Positions 26,698 to 34,815 of a stretch of DNA of 53,604 bases are shown piece by piece. The notes under the pieces are model-generated. The model was given only the letters and a program-made list of their open reading frames with translations, was not told the origin of the DNA and did not search any database. The DNA is taken from NCBI GenBank assembly GCA_036265385.1, contig DATAPD010000004.1, forward strand, positions 1 to 53,604, in the 5' to 3' direction. The position numbers were made by a program, and so were the translations under genes. How positions within the stretch are numbered: position 1 is the first letter of the stretch; every line of letters begins with the position of its first letter. Source of the DNA: DATAPD01 sp036265385 (GTDB lineage Bacteria > Acidobacteriota > Terriglobia > Terriglobales > Acidobacteriaceae).

Positions 26698-27013
26698 CTC
26701 AGCACTCCATGATCCAAACTTATAGAGGTCTGTCTTGAAAGATTTCGGTGAAAATATGGGAAGTTTTTGTGATTAGTTTCACAAGGAACACCGGAACGGA
26801 ATGGAATTTGTGACGAATGGCTGGCGTCCGACAATATTCCGTCACTGTCATCCGGCCGATCCGACTGCATGTATCCGGCGTCATCCAGAACGGCTCGCGT
26901 CTTCACAAGCGCAAAGGGATCCGGATGCACCTCACTAAGCCTGCTGAGGAGACAAAACTACTCACTCGCTAATCTGGAAAACAATCGGTGAGTGCCGAAC
27001 GCGTACCGCTGTG
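26698..27013. other. Regulatory gap between the Crp/Fnr operon and the sigma54 activator
   Basis: No gene in 316 bases. It holds the perfect palindrome at 26767-26784 and a further half-site TTGTGA at 26808-26813, upstream of the - strand Crp/Fnr operon. The sigma54 activator gene ends at 27014 on the same strand, so its transcript could enter this gap. Confidence 0.6.
26767..26784. promoter_or_regulatory. Perfect Crp/Fnr-type operator
   Basis: TTGTGA-N6-TCACAA is an exact inverted repeat matching the Crp core TGTGA-N6-TCACA. It lies 70 bases before the start of the coupled small gene and the Crp/Fnr gene. Confidence 0.75.
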
Positions 27014-29083
27014 TTACGGAGCATAGTCCGCGCGCGCTATACCCAACTTTTGCATCTTGTATTGGAGAGTGGTGCGCTTTAGTCCGAGCCGAGAAGCGGC
27101 GCCGCGCGGCCCGGAAATCACGCCGCGGGCCTCACGCAGCACCCTCAGAATGTGCTCCCGCTCGGCAGCGTGGAGGGTACTACTCCCTTCGCCGTCGCCG
27201 AATGCAGCCTCTGATCTCAGTTCCGCCAACGGCGCGCGCAAGACCGGTCCGTCTGTGAGGATGACGCTTCGCTCGATGAAGTTTTCGAGTTCCCGAACAT
27301 TCCCCGGCCATCTCCAATTACGAAACGCGTTCATGATTTCGGTTGGAATCGTTTCGATCGTTTTATCCATCCGGTTGGCAAACTTTCGTATGAAATGCTG
27401 CACCAGAAGCGGTATGTCTTCAGCTCTTTCACGCAGGGCGGGTAGTCGCACGGGAAAGACATTGACACGGTAATAAAGATCCCTGCGAAATTGTCCTTGG
27501 GCGACCGCGGTTGTCAGCTCACGATTGGTTGCCGCGATTAAACGAACATCTACGCGCAGAGTCCGCGTACTACCCAATCTCTCGAATTCCTGGTCTTGCA
27601 ACACTCGCAAAAGTTTCGGTTGCAGTTCGAGCGGAATGTCGCCGATCTCGTCGAGAAATAAAGTGCCACCGTCGGCCAATTCCAAGCGACCCACCTTCTG
27701 GCTAATCGCGCCCGTGAAAGCGCCTTTTTCATGTCCAAAAAGTTCGCTCTCGAGTAGCCCGGTTGGAATTGCAGCGCAGTTGAGCTTGATGAAGCTCCGA
27801 TTGGCTCGACGACTCATTTTGTGAATCGCTCGCGCGATCAATTCTTTACCGGTTCCCGTCTCGCCGAGTATTAAGACCGTCGCGTTGCTGGCCGAAACCG
27901 TTGCCACCTGCCCCAGCACCTGCTTCAGCACCGCGCTGTTGCCTACGATTTCTTCGAAATGCAATTCCGATTGGATCTCGCCTTCGAGGTATAGTTTTTC
28001 TTCTTCCAGGCGTTCTTTCAGTTGCCGGATCTCCTGATAAGCTCTCGCATTCTCGAGTGAGATTGCTAATTGCGCTGCCACCTGGTCCAACAGTTCGTTA
28101 TCCTCTGGAGAAAAGGCATCATGAGCTCTGCTGCCGACATTCAGCACCCCATACACGTTCTTCTGAGTCATCAGTGGAATGCAATGCATGGTTTGAATCC
28201 CCGCCTCGATCACATGCTTCGACACGGGTGTGTTGAGTTGCAGGAGTTCCTCTCTCGAAAACGTGCGGGCTTTCTTTTCGGCAATGGCGTGAATCGCCAA
28301 AGTTTCGCTCGCGGCGACAGATTTACCCGGTTCAATTACGTTGCCACTGCTGGGAGCGGGTAATATGAAAACCTTCATCGATTTGTGGTCTGAATCTTCA
28401 TAAAGAGTGACACCTGCGAAGTCGTGCGGCACCACTCGCGTCACACACTCGGAAATCATCGGCAGGATTCGTCGCATCTCGAGCGTCGAAGTTAGAGTTC
28501 GGTGTACCTCCAGAAGGGCGCGCAATCGTTCCTTTTCTTCATCCAAAGCTTTTCGAGACAACGAGCTATCCACAGTCAGCGCCACCAACTCAGCAATTCT
28601 CTGTAGCAACTGCATATCCGGGGCTGCAAAAGCGCACACTTGGGTCGACCCGAATCCAATGGCTCCCATGTGGCGCTCTCCAACCGTGAGTGGCAACAAG
28701 CAGTAAGAGCGTATGCCACGCTCTTTCAGAGGTTGCAGCGACTCCTGAAACCGAGATTCCTTCTGGAGGTCGTCAATAAAAAGCATCGTTTGATGCGAAA
28801 AGACCCATCCGCTTGACGAGTGATCGATTGACACAGCTTCGGGAGCGCCCGGCACCGGCATGCCTTCCCAGATCTGTAGCCTCATAACGTTGCGCTCTGG
28901 ATCGTGAACCAGGAGATTCAAAAAATCGAAGTTCACTACTGTTCTGAGGCGGGCTGATAGATGGTGGACGAGATCGCTAAAGTCGAGTGGGCTGGAAATC
29001 AGATCCGCCATCTGTAATAACGCTTCGTAGCGGTTCGGTTCTGAATTGAATGAATTCTCGCGGCGCGCAAGTTCAGCGTGCAT
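27014..29083 (-). CDS. Sigma54-dependent activator with two GAF domains
   Basis: A 689-residue regulator. Two GAF-type sensor domains (about 20-175 and 190-350) are followed by a coiled linker (350-375). The AAA+ domain follows, with Walker A GETGTGKE (407-414), the sigma54-contact loop GAFTGA (454-459) and Walker B FLDEIGD (476-482). A Fis-type helix-turn-helix (about 645-685) ends the protein. This is the FhlA/NorR-like order; ATP hydrolysis remodels sigma54 RNA polymerase. The ligand of the GAF domains is unknown. The ATG at 29083 suits the domain order. No target operon with a -24/-12 promoter was recognised nearby. Confidence 0.93.
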   Translation of the reverse strand: MHAELARRENSFNSEPNRYEALLQMADLISSPLDFSDLVHHLSARLRTVVNFDFLNLLVHDPERNVMRLQIWEGMPVPGAPEAVSIDHSSSGWVFSHQTMLFIDDLQKESRFQESLQPLKERGIRSYCLLPLTVGERHMGAIGFGSTQVCAFAAPDMQLLQRIAELVALTVDSSLSRKALDEEKERLRALLEVHRTLTSTLEMRRILPMISECVTRVVPHDFAGVTLYEDSDHKSMKVFILPAPSSGNVIEPGKSVAASETLAIHAIAEKKARTFSREELLQLNTPVSKHVIEAGIQTMHCIPLMTQKNVYGVLNVGSRAHDAFSPEDNELLDQVAAQLAISLENARAYQEIRQLKERLEEEKLYLEGEIQSELHFEEIVGNSAVLKQVLGQVATVSASNATVLILGETGTGKELIARAIHKMSRRANRSFIKLNCAAIPTGLLESELFGHEKGAFTGAISQKVGRLELADGGTLFLDEIGDIPLELQPKLLRVLQDQEFERLGSTRTLRVDVRLIAATNRELTTAVAQGQFRRDLYYRVNVFPVRLPALRERAEDIPLLVQHFIRKFANRMDKTIETIPTEIMNAFRNWRWPGNVRELENFIERSVILTDGPVLRAPLAELRSEAAFGDGEGSSTLHAAEREHILRVLREARGVISGPRGAASRLGLKRTTLQYKMQKLGIARADYAP

Positions 29084-29509
29084 ATCCTGACAGCGTCCCT
29101 TCTATCTTTAAGTCTTCAGCGCAAGCTGTTTTGAACGGGCGCAGTTCCTGGATCTACTCGTAACACCAATCGGCCGGGATTGTTTGAAAGTCACAATCCT
29201 CATTCAGTTGTGGAAGTAGCGCACGAAAACAAAACATCAGGTTTCGATCGTCCTTGGGGATAAGACGATCTGCCGGACAGAGTCCGATTTGCGCGTCGGT
29301 GGGTTAGCTTCAACCGTTTCGACCCCTGTCTTACTGGCGCGGAATCGATTCGGATACTACTGTCAAGCGCTCTGTTTTGGACGACGTTTATTGGCGCTTT
29401 AACGAATTGATTATTACTCTCCTTCATCTACATTGCAAACGTTTTTCACTTACGCGCTCGACCTAATGCATCCCTCTCACTTTACAAAAGAGTATGATCG
29501 CGGAAGATC
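29084..29509. other. Gene-free region with two perfect inverted repeats
   Basis: No supported gene in 426 bases; an ORF of 75 codons on the - strand (29200-29427) has no RBS or domain. It holds palindromes at 29177-29199 (GGATTGT/ACAATCC, 9-base spacer) and 29246-29270 (GATCGTC/GACGATC, 11-base spacer). Both could be operators for the divergent genes. Confidence 0.5.
29177..29199. repeat. Perfect inverted repeat upstream of the sigma54 activator
   Basis: Arms GGATTGT and ACAATCC with a 9-base spacer, 94 bases before the activator start. The arms do not match the Crp spacing. Confidence 0.5.
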
Positions 29510-29779
29510 ATGGCACGAGGATGGGAAAGCAAGTCCGTAGAGGAACAACAGTCGGAAGCTGCCGCTTCAAAATCAGAAATTCGGGCGCGACTGACTCCCT
29601 CCGAGGCGGAACAAGCTCGCAAAACGGAACTGTTGCTTCTCTCACGCAAGCAGGTTCTTCACCAACTGGAAACGGCGACTAACCCGCTCCAACGCAAGAT
29701 GTTAGAGTCCGCACTCGAAGATCTTGACCAGCGCTTGAAAAGCCAAAGTTCTACGCCTTCCATGTCTCCCAACACCTAA
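29510..29779 (+). CDS. Small hypothetical protein, helical
   Basis: An 89-residue, highly charged, probably coiled protein (SEAEQARKTELLLLSRKQVLHQ, then KMLESALEDLDQRLK). No family recognised and no signal peptide. The ATG follows GGAAG. It is the first gene of a close run with purS (37-base gap) and glmS. Coding pattern is fair; a translation test would settle it. Confidence 0.6.
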   Translation: MARGWESKSVEEQQSEAAASKSEIRARLTPSEAEQARKTELLLLSRKQVLHQLETATNPLQRKMLESALEDLDQRLKSQSSTPSMSPNT

Positions 29780-29800
29780 AAACAGCAGTGCAAGCTGTCG

Positions 29801-29806
29801 TATAAT
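29801..29806 (+). promoter_or_regulatory. Candidate -10 element (TATAAT) just before purS
   Basis: An exact TATAAT lies 10 bases before the first possible purS ATG at 29816. No clear -35 at 17 bases. If used, the transcript would have almost no leader. Confidence 0.3.
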
Positions 29807-29815
29807 GAATTCTCG

Positions 29816-30061
29816 ATGATGGCTTACGTTTACGTATCGCTAAAGAAGAGCGTTCTGGATCCCCAAGGGAAAACCATTCAAGGCGCTCTCAACAAGATGG
29901 GCTATCGCGGTTTGCAGGACGTCCGTCAGGGTAAGTACTTCGAAATCAACCTGAATGGCGGCTTGTCAAAGGAAGATGCCAAAGCGGAAGTGGAGAAAAT
30001 GGCTCGCGAAGTCCTGACCAATCCTGTCATCGAGGAATACCGTTATTCCCTCGAGGATTGA
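29816..30061 (+). CDS. purS: Phosphoribosylformylglycinamidine synthase subunit PurS
   Basis: An 81-residue (or 80 from the second ATG at 29819) PurS. It has the family pattern VYVSLKKSVLDPQGKTIQGALNKMGY, then VRQGKYFEI and NPVIEEYRYSLED at the end. PurS bridges PurQ and PurL in the multi-subunit FGAM synthase of purine synthesis. purQ and purL are not adjacent, so the complex is encoded in separate places. The start follows a poor ribosome-binding region. The gene lies 85 bases before glmS, on the same strand. Confidence 0.9.
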   Translation: MMAYVYVSLKKSVLDPQGKTIQGALNKMGYRGLQDVRQGKYFEINLNGGLSKEDAKAEVEKMAREVLTNPVIEEYRYSLED

Positions 30062-30086
30062 CTCCTCCTTCTGTGTACTGTGCGAA

Positions 30087-30102
30087 CCTCGCGCAGGCGA
30101 GG
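30087..30102 (+). repeat. Small hairpin between purS and glmS
   Basis: CCTCGC/GCGAGG with loop GCAG. No T-run follows, so a terminator is unlikely. No glmS ribozyme-like sequence is seen. Confidence 0.35.
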
Positions 30103-30146
30103 ATCATCGAATATCTGCGGTTCCCCGCCGACAAGGAGTCTGATTC

Positions 30147-32021
30147 ATGTGCGGTATCGTTGGCTATGTAGGTAAGAAGGAAGTCGTTCCGGTCATCATC
30201 GATGGCCTGCGCCGTTTGGAGTATCGCGGCTACGACTCAGCTGGAATCGCTGTTGCGGGAAATGGTGACGGGCTCCAGATCCGCCGAGCAGAAGGCAAGC
30301 TTCGAAACCTCGAAGAAGTAATCCGGCAGAAACCGCTTGATGGAACCTACGGTATCGGCCATACCCGCTGGGCGACGCACGGACGTCCTAGCGAAGAAAA
30401 CGCACATCCCCACCGAGATTGCACCGGCAAGATTGTCGTCGTTCACAATGGAATTGTAGAAAATTATCTCTCTCTGAAGCGCACCCTGATCGAAGCGGGC
30501 CACAAGTTCACGACTGAAACAGATACCGAAATCATCGCTCACCTCGTGGAAAAACATCTTTTTTCGAGCAGCAACGGACATCGCCCCAGCCTGGAAGACG
30601 CGGTGCGCAAGACCGTAAAGGAGCTCTCAGGCGTATTCGCTCTTGCGGTTATTTCCGTGGACGATCCGAACAAGATCGTTGCGGCACGAAATGGTCCGCC
30701 TGCTGTCATCGGCCTCGGCAATGATGAATACTTCGTCGCTTCCGACGTGCCCGCGATCCTGTACCACACCCGTGACCTGTTCTTCCTCGCCGATGGTGAT
30801 GTGGCGGTCATCACTCCAGGCGGCGTGACGTTGACCGACTTCGACGGCAAATCCATTGAGAGGAAAGTCCAGCACGTTACCTGGGACCCGATCATGGCGG
30901 AGAAGGGCGGCTTCAAACACTTCATGCTCAAGGAAATTTATGAGCAGCCCCGCGCCGTCCGGGACACAACGCTGGGGCGTGTTTCGCAGGATACGGGCCA
31001 CATTTTTCTCGACGAAATGGAAATTTCCGAAGCGGAGTTTCGCGCTGCAAAGAAGATCAACATTACTGCGTGTGGAACCAGTTGGCACGCCGGACAGGCG
31101 GGCAAGTTCATGATCGAGAGCCTCGCCCGTATTCCTGTCGAAGTGGACTACGCGAGCGAATGGCGCTACCGTGATCCGATCGTCACGCCGGACACGATCA
31201 CGCTGGTAATTTCTCAATCCGGCGAGACCGCCGATACGATTGCGGCGCAACGCGAAGCCAAGGCGCGTGGCTCGAAGACTTTGGCGATCTGCAATGTCGT
31301 CGGTTCAATGATTACGCGGGAAGCCGCCGGTACGATCTACACGCACGCCGGGCCGGAGATCGGCGTGGCTTCGACAAAAGCCTTTACGGGACAGCTCACC
31401 GCGTTATATTTGTTCGCGCTTTATCTAGGCCAAGTGCGTGGAGCTATTTCTCCCGAGCAAGCAAAGAAAGCAGTTCAGGAACTGACGCACATCCCTGGCA
31501 AGCTGGAGCAACTCCTGACGCACGACGAGCTATGCGAACAACTGGCCAAGACATACGTGCGTGCGCAAGACTTCCTGTTCCTCGGTCGTGGTATTCATTA
31601 CCCGATTGCGCTCGAGGGCGCGCTCAAGCTGAAAGAGATTTCCTACATCCACGCCGAAGGCTACCCGGCGGGCGAGATGAAGCACGGCCCAAACGCGCTC
31701 ATCGATGAAAATTTACCTGTAGTAATCATTGCGACGAAAGATGTAAACCAGCCCGGTTCGATCGTTCGTTACGAAAAGACGCTCTCAAATCTGAAAGAAG
31801 TGAAAGCACGGTCCGGGAAAGTTATCGTGCTCGCGACTGAAGGAGACGAGGACGCGAAAGATGGCGCCGATCATGTGATCTACATTCCGCCAGCGCCAGA
31901 GGAATTGGTACCCATTCTCGAGATCGTACCTCTGCAATTGCTGGCGTATCACATCGCGGTCCGGCGAGGGTGTGATGTCGATCAGCCTAGGAACTTAGCG
32001 AAGTCTGTGACTGTCGAATGA
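30147..32021 (+). CDS. glmS: Glutamine-fructose-6-phosphate aminotransferase (isomerizing)
   Basis: A 624-residue GlmS. The N-terminal Ntn glutaminase starts at MCGIVGYVG, so Cys2 becomes the nucleophile after Met removal, and includes GIGHTRWATHG. Two SIS domains follow (ACGTSWHAG, SQSGETADT, GRGIHYPIALEGALKLKEISYIHAEG), ending in DQPRNLAKSVTVE, the family C-terminus. It makes glucosamine-6-phosphate for cell-wall precursors. AAGGAG lies before the ATG. A hairpin at 32043-32056 follows the stop. Confidence 0.97.
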   Translation: MCGIVGYVGKKEVVPVIIDGLRRLEYRGYDSAGIAVAGNGDGLQIRRAEGKLRNLEEVIRQKPLDGTYGIGHTRWATHGRPSEENAHPHRDCTGKIVVVHNGIVENYLSLKRTLIEAGHKFTTETDTEIIAHLVEKHLFSSSNGHRPSLEDAVRKTVKELSGVFALAVISVDDPNKIVAARNGPPAVIGLGNDEYFVASDVPAILYHTRDLFFLADGDVAVITPGGVTLTDFDGKSIERKVQHVTWDPIMAEKGGFKHFMLKEIYEQPRAVRDTTLGRVSQDTGHIFLDEMEISEAEFRAAKKINITACGTSWHAGQAGKFMIESLARIPVEVDYASEWRYRDPIVTPDTITLVISQSGETADTIAAQREAKARGSKTLAICNVVGSMITREAAGTIYTHAGPEIGVASTKAFTGQLTALYLFALYLGQVRGAISPEQAKKAVQELTHIPGKLEQLLTHDELCEQLAKTYVRAQDFLFLGRGIHYPIALEGALKLKEISYIHAEGYPAGEMKHGPNALIDENLPVVIIATKDVNQPGSIVRYEKTLSNLKEVKARSGKVIVLATEGDEDAKDGADHVIYIPPAPEELVPILEIVPLQLLAYHIAVRRGCDVDQPRNLAKSVTVE

Positions 32022-32042
32022 TTGTGAACATTTGTTTATGGA

Positions 32043-32056
32043 CATAGCAAGCTATG
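32043..32056. repeat. Short palindrome after glmS
   Basis: CATAGC-AA-GCTATG, a perfect hairpin 22 bases after the glmS stop. T-rich sequence begins only 15 bases later, so terminator status is doubtful. Confidence 0.4.
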
Positions 32057-32059
32057 CCC

Positions 32060-32443
32060 CTACGCTGGTTTTTTCATTTTCGCTCGGGCCAATAATCTCC
32101 TTCCCTTTTCAGCGATCTTTCGGGCCGCGGCATTCGTTTTTGGAACCGGCTCGCCCCACGCGGCCGCTGTGAGAGCAAACCGAGTTGGCTTCCCGTGTTT
32201 GTCGCGTAGCGGTGGCAATGATCCGCTTCGACCGTAGAAACGGGCGGCCCAACTCCCCTTTCGCTTCATCTCCTCCAGGGTCATCTCGCGTTCCGACTTT
32301 CTGACACCGGGCTTCAAATGAGCACCCTCTTTTTGCAAAAACTCTTTACGTCCAGCCGCAGTCAAACCGCCGTGAGGATCTTTCGTGACCACTTTCCTTG
32401 ACCGCTGGGTGCGAGATTTCTTCGAGACACTTGCATGGTTCAT
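32060..32443 (-). CDS. Small basic protein (KDPHGGLTAAGR type, possibly DUF6321)
   Basis: A 127-residue very basic protein from the ATG at 32443. It contains KDPHGGLTAAGRKEF, GAHLKPGV, MKRKGSWAARFYG and WGEPVPKT. I recall similar sequences as DUF6321, widespread small proteins without known function, but cannot verify this. The high Lys/Arg content would suit nucleic-acid binding. Its ATG overlaps the TGA of the upstream small gene (ATGA), so the two are coupled. Confidence 0.75.
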   Translation of the reverse strand: MNHASVSKKSRTQRSRKVVTKDPHGGLTAAGRKEFLQKEGAHLKPGVRKSEREMTLEEMKRKGSWAARFYGRSGSLPPLRDKHGKPTRFALTAAAWGEPVPKTNAAARKIAEKGRRLLARAKMKKPA

Positions 32444-32700
32444 GCTTTCGCCTTTCTTTTTCTCGTTTGGTGTTTGGGCTTGCGCAAGTGCTGTGCCGCC
32501 TTGCGAGGACTGCCGGGATGAGCATCTTGCCAGCGATCCAATTGCCGTTTCCGTGCACTGCGAAAAGTCTTTTCTCCGCTTGAAAGGCGTGCTTTCACTT
32601 TGGGTTTGCAGCTGCCCTGACTGTGTTGTTTTTTGCCGGGCACGGGTTCGTATCCGGGCCAGCAACAGGTTTTCCCTGTTTTCTTTTGAGTATTTTTCAT
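32440..32700 (-). CDS. Small basic hypothetical protein coupled to the KDPHGGLTAAGR protein
   Basis: An 86-residue Lys/Arg/Gln-rich protein starting at ATG 32700 with GGTGAAG before it (GTG 32709 is an alternative). It has two cysteines in TCCWPGYEPVPGKKQHSQGSC. No family recognised. Its end overlaps the next gene in another frame by four bases, which with the codon pattern supports a real two-gene operon. A third - strand frame over the same region is longer but has no RBS. Confidence 0.6.
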   Translation of the reverse strand: MKNTQKKTGKTCCWPGYEPVPGKKQHSQGSCKPKVKARLSSGEKTFRSARKRQLDRWQDAHPGSPRKAAQHLRKPKHQTRKRKAKA

Positions 32701-32834
32701 TCTCTTCACCGGAAATCACTCACCCAAGTGTAATCCGTCTCGTTGCATGACGAATCCGGTAATTCGGGTAAGAGCGAATTAGAAATCGCGGAGGATTAAT
32801 GTCGCGTGCGCAACACGCGTAATCTAAGAACGTG

Positions 32835-33566
32835 ATGACTCCTTTTGCGACATTGAAGGCACGACTCGTTCAATCACCGGCTCTATCTGATCTCACTAAG
32901 CACCTTGAATTTGAAGTTGCCGGAACATCGGCGTTCGGGTTTGTTCCCGGCCAATGGTTATCGGTTCGCGCAAACACTCCGGAGGGCGAAGAAATCACGC
33001 GCGCTTATTCGATCGCTTCACCGCCGAACAGCAAGTCTTTTGCGTTTTGTCTGAACCGGGTGCAGGACGGCTTTATGTCCAATCACCTCTGCAGTATGGC
33101 CGAAGGTTCAGAAATCATTTTTCAGGGGCCGTTTGGAGACTTCATACTTCGCCCGCCGCTTCACGACACGATCATGATCGCAACGGGTACTGGTATTGCG
33201 CCCTTTCGGTCGATGCTGCATTGGTTGTATGAGGCGAAGGACACCGAAGCGGCGCGGCACGAGGGTCGGCAGATCTGGTTGCTGTTCGGCGCGCGCTATG
33301 AACGCGATCTCTACTACAACGATGAATTTCGCAAGCTCGCAGCCGAGCAGCCGAATTTTCACTACGTTCCCACGCTGAGCCGCGGTGAAGATTCCTGGTC
33401 CGGGAAACGCGCCTACGTGCAGGAGCATGTCCGGGAAATCGTCGGCGAGCGCAAGGACATGACGGCATATATCTGCGGGCTCGATCGCATGGTCTCCGCC
33501 AACCGCGAGTTGCTCAAAAGCCTCGGTTGGGATAGAAAGTCCATCCGATACGAGAAGTACGATTAG
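32835..33566 (+). CDS. Ferredoxin-NADP(+) reductase-like oxidoreductase
   Basis: A 243-residue FAD/NAD(P) oxidoreductase. The FAD-binding motif is in TRAYSIASPP (RxYS form), and the nucleotide domain starts with GTGIAPFRSML. C-terminal GLDRMVSANRELL precedes the nicotinamide-binding end. It transfers electrons between NAD(P)H and a small carrier or flavin; there is no iron-sulfur domain. The ATG at 32835 is used; GTG 32832 is adjacent. The stop is followed at once by a 7-nt-periodic repeat and then the aldo-keto reductase. Confidence 0.88.
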   Translation: MTPFATLKARLVQSPALSDLTKHLEFEVAGTSAFGFVPGQWLSVRANTPEGEEITRAYSIASPPNSKSFAFCLNRVQDGFMSNHLCSMAEGSEIIFQGPFGDFILRPPLHDTIMIATGTGIAPFRSMLHWLYEAKDTEAARHEGRQIWLLFGARYERDLYYNDEFRKLAAEQPNFHYVPTLSRGEDSWSGKRAYVQEHVREIVGERKDMTAYICGLDRMVSANRELLKSLGWDRKSIRYEKYD

Positions 33567-33567
33567 C

Positions 33568-33595
33568 GAGCTGCGAGTCACGAGCTTCGAGTTAA
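33568..33595 (+). repeat. Heptanucleotide-periodic repeat, four degenerate units
   Basis: Four 7-base units (GAGCTGC, GAGTCAC, GAGCTTC, GAGTTAA) start 2 bases after the reductase stop. All share GAG at the first three positions. Confidence 0.7.
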
Positions 33596-33641
33596 AAGAC
33601 CCGTAGTGGCTACCAATGCTGCGATCAGGCGAGGAGACTTT

Positions 33642-34634
33642 GTGCATCAGGCACTCGATTCACGTTACGACACTATGAGTTACCGACGTTGCGGGAAGAG
33701 CGGCATCCAGTTACCGATGATTTCGCTCGGACTATGGCACAACTTTGGCGGCGTGGACAACTTTGAGAACGCGCGCGCAATGCTGCGACGCGCTTTCGAT
33801 TTAGGTATCACGCATTTCGATCTGGCGAACAACTACTGGCCGCCGTACGGTTCGGCCGAAGAGAATTTCGGCGTCATCTTCAAGAAAGACTTCGTCCCTT
33901 ACCGCGACGAGCTGATTATTTCGACCAAAGCTGGATGGGACATGTGGCCTGGTCCTTATGGCGACTTCGGATCGCGCAAGTATCTTCTGGCGAGCTTGGA
34001 CCAGAGCCTGAAACGGATGGGGCTTGAATACGTCGACATCTTCTACCACCATCGGCCAGATCCGGAGACGCCGCTGGAAGAAACGATGGGCGCGCTCGAT
34101 CATGCCGTGCGTTCCGGAAAAACGCTGTATGTTGGAATTTCGGCGTACGACCCACAACAGACGGCTGCGGCGGTCAAGATTCTGCGGGAGTTAGGAACGC
34201 CCTGTCTGATTCATCAGCCGAAATACTCAATGTTCGAGCGCGAACCCGAGCAAGGATTGCTGAAGGTTTTGGGCAAAGAGGGCGTGGGATGCATCGTTTT
34301 CAGTCCGCTTGCGCAGGGATTGCTGACGGACAAATATTTGAAGGGGATTCCTGCGGACTCGCGGGCAGCACGTGATTTCTTTCTGCGGCGTGCCGACGTG
34401 AATGAAAAGCGCTTGGCAGCGATTCGCGCCTTGAATGAACACGCAAACCAACGGGGCCAGAGCTTGGCACAGATGGCAGTCGCCTGGGTGTTGCGGGATG
34501 CGCGTGTGACGAGTGCATTAGTAGGTACAAGCAGGGTGACCCAGGTTGACGATAACGTGGATACGCTTAAGAATCTGGAATTCACAGATGAGGAACTGGG
34601 CAAGATCGATCAGATTTTGAAAGGCGCTAACTGA
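33642..34634 (+). CDS. YghZ-type aldo-keto reductase (L-glyceraldehyde 3-phosphate reductase-like)
   Basis: About 330 residues, very close to E. coli YghZ throughout: YRRCGKSG, SLGLWHNFGG, FDLANNYWPPYGSAEENFG, ISTKAGWDMWPGPYG and YVDIFYHH. It is an NADPH aldo-keto reductase of the K+-channel beta-subunit-like group; the catalytic Tyr is in NNYWPP and the Lys in STKAG. YghZ reduces L-glyceraldehyde 3-phosphate and other aldehydes. GTG 33642 is preferred because GAGGAG lies six bases before it; GTG 33606 and ATG 33675 are alternatives. Confidence 0.92.
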   Translation: MHQALDSRYDTMSYRRCGKSGIQLPMISLGLWHNFGGVDNFENARAMLRRAFDLGITHFDLANNYWPPYGSAEENFGVIFKKDFVPYRDELIISTKAGWDMWPGPYGDFGSRKYLLASLDQSLKRMGLEYVDIFYHHRPDPETPLEETMGALDHAVRSGKTLYVGISAYDPQQTAAAVKILRELGTPCLIHQPKYSMFEREPEQGLLKVLGKEGVGCIVFSPLAQGLLTDKYLKGIPADSRAARDFFLRRADVNEKRLAAIRALNEHANQRGQSLAQMAVAWVLRDARVTSALVGTSRVTQVDDNVDTLKNLEFTDEELGKIDQILKGAN

Positions 34635-34721
34635 CGCCGAGCTTAGAGTGACACCTCGACAGCCTTCGATTTATGGGTGCATTTTCCTTGCATCCTACTG
34701 AATTCACGACTCATCTATATA

Positions 34722-34742
34722 GTTGACAATGATACACTCAAG
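34722..34742 (+). promoter_or_regulatory. HAIR-type HspR operator in the dnaK promoter
   Basis: GTTGACA-N7-ACTCAAG. The right arm is an exact half of the HspR consensus CTTGAGT-N7-ACTCAAG; the left arm shares TTGA and doubles as the -35 box. Spacing is exactly 7. Confidence 0.7.
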
Positions 34743-34751
34743 TCTTATTAT
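34723..34751 (+). promoter_or_regulatory. Sigma70 promoter of dnaK
   Basis: TTGACA (34723-34728), a 17-base spacer and TATTAT (34746-34751). The start site would be near 34758, giving a leader of about 58 bases. It overlaps the HAIR operator. Confidence 0.75.
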
Positions 34752-34815
34752 AGCCTGACGTGCAATCATAAAGTTATTGTAAACAAAGGATTTGACGGTA
34801 AGAAGGAGGAAAATC

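Noticed and set aside
29084..29509. - strand ORF 29200-29427 as a gene
   Set aside because: No RBS; amino-acid pattern random; it overlaps the palindromes.
30062..30146. glmS ribozyme or riboswitch before glmS
   Set aside because: Only a small hairpin is present; the ribozyme core is not seen, and the gap is too short.
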